Source: Panorpa germanica
Lineage: Eukaryota > Arthropoda > Insecta > Mecoptera > Panorpidae
DNA length: 64,000 nt
Reading direction: 5' to 3'
Assembly: GCA_963678705.1 (NCBI GenBank)
Contig: OY783215.1
Span: 15,295,740-15,359,739, forward strand
Shown here: in pieces, positions 62,801 through 64,000 of the stretch
Position numbering within the stretch: position 1 is the stretch's first letter
How the letters are laid out: each line of letters begins with the position of its first letter
Notes under the pieces: model-generated
What the model was told of the DNA's origin: nothing
Database searches by the model: none
The model's input: only the letters and a program-made list of their open reading frames with translations
Made by a program: the position numbers and the translations under genes

Positions 62801-64000
62801 CTGGAAAATAAAAAAAATAAATTATTCTATAAAGTCACATGTGATTACATCTTATAATTAACTAAACCGCTTCTTGAGTTTATAATTGTTAATTTATAAA
62901 AAATATATTGAATATTATTTTTATAGCGTTTCATTTTCCTATATTAAAACAGCAATATGAGACACTAATTGGTTAATTTATATATTATGTAATAATATTT
63001 AAGTTATCTAATACTTGTATAGTCTATTATCATTTGAATATTTGCTTAAATGTTCTGATTAGCTATGTAAATTAAAGTTCGATTTAACACCGAATTAATT
63101 TTGATTGACACCACTACTCCGAATCGACTGTTTACTTCACCGACGTCTTGTGAAATCATGTGTTATGCGACAGTAGTATACATTATTTTGTAATGATTAC
63201 TATCTTTACTTATTATAAATTATTGTATTTAATATAATTAATTTTATTTCTCTATTTTAACACTAAAACTGAGTGAGTAGGAATGCAGCTTAAATCATTG
63301 TTCACAAACTCAATTAAAATTCAAAAACTTTACTAGTCAAAAATAATAAAAAAAATTCCTATAAAAATTTAAATTATATATCTGTCTCGTTTGTTCTAAT
63401 ACAACGTATACATAAGTACATCTCTTTCCTACTACCACCAAAATGGCGCCGCCAGACACCTGTTTGTAGGTATAAATATTTAACAATAAAATAATATGAG
63501 AAATTATTAGAAGTTATTCATTTAAGAATCAAATGAAATAAGTCGTTCCAAAAATATACAAATATGACAACTAATTAGGGACAGGAGTTTGTGAATGTAT
63601 AAAATAATCTACCCTCAAAAGATATTCGTTTACAATCTAATCGGACAGAAGAAATATTATAATAAATTTTTCTCTACAATATCATATTTTACAGTTTATA
63701 ATAAACAAAAATGAAATACACCTTCGCGGAGTCTCATGTACATGCATAAAACATAAGAAACATAGACCAAACACATGAAATATTGGAAATCGTTTTGAGT
63801 CAAATCATAATATAATGCGTTATGACATATATTTCAATATATAAATTTGTTTGAGAATTTAATAAATATGTTTTTTGTTTAGTTAATATATTACAAAAAA
63901 TGTCATAGCAATTAGTATTCACAAAAACATCACAGAATCGTTGCTAAAATAATTCAAAATATCACATTTAAGACAAAATTTCACATTTTCAAATATAAAA
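62801..64000 (-). other. Putative first intron of KDM4-like copy 3, cut by window end
   Basis: Matches 53162-54360 almost exactly. The candidate 5' UTR exon would lie just beyond the window. Confidence 0.5.

Overview
AT-rich, intron-containing, repeat-laden eukaryotic DNA, most likely an insect and probably a moth or butterfly. The evidence is Jockey-like LINE tails, tRNA-derived SINEs, a mariner remnant, many MITEs, and a repeat family that starts 'ACTAG..TTTACCCCCGTCGCAA' and ends 'ATTATAATATAGGAT'. There are no bacterial signals, so operons, ribosome binding sites and CRISPR do not apply. Assignment to Lepidoptera rests on the general look of the repeats and was not tested.

The main coding content is three near-identical copies of a histone-demethylase-like gene (KDM4/JMJD2 type, JmjN plus JmjC), all on the minus strand. 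Copy 1 (1-1158) is cut by the window start. Copies 2 (51597-53138) and 3 (61233-62777) are complete in the window and encode about 485 and 486 residues. Every iron, 2-oxoglutarate and zinc ligand of the family is present. Each copy carries an N-terminal tract of 12-residue repeats encoded by a 36-bp minisatellite: 9 units in copy 1, 7 in copies 2 and 3. Several kb of flanking sequence is duplicated with each gene, so this is an ampliconic array. Copies 2 and 3 repeat every 9.64 kb.

The second coding locus (22.5-26.1 kb, plus strand) is the 3' half of a CUB / LDL-receptor-A / transmembrane protein resembling neuropilin-tolloid-like (Neto). The exon that should come just before it, the first half of the same CUB domain with matching phase, lies 20 kb downstream at 42524-42749 and carries a one-base frameshift. 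Exon order is therefore scrambled and the locus looks decayed.

Layout: 1-4.5 kb copy 1 and its 5' flank. 4.5-12.8 kb non-coding DNA with MITEs. 12.8-18.07 kb a 2626-bp unit in near-perfect tandem duplicate. 18.1-22.5 kb LINE tail and MITE cluster. 22.5-26.1 kb Neto-like 3' exons. 26.1-32.8 kb very AT-rich with almost no recognisable repeats. 32.8-50 kb SINEs, LINE fragments, mariner, a hAT-like element, Harbinger-like MITEs and the displaced CUB exon. 50.2-64 kb copies 2 and 3 with flanks. Intact multicopy genes set among decayed gene fragments and dense transposons resemble a sex-limited (W) or other low-recombination chromosome. That is inference.
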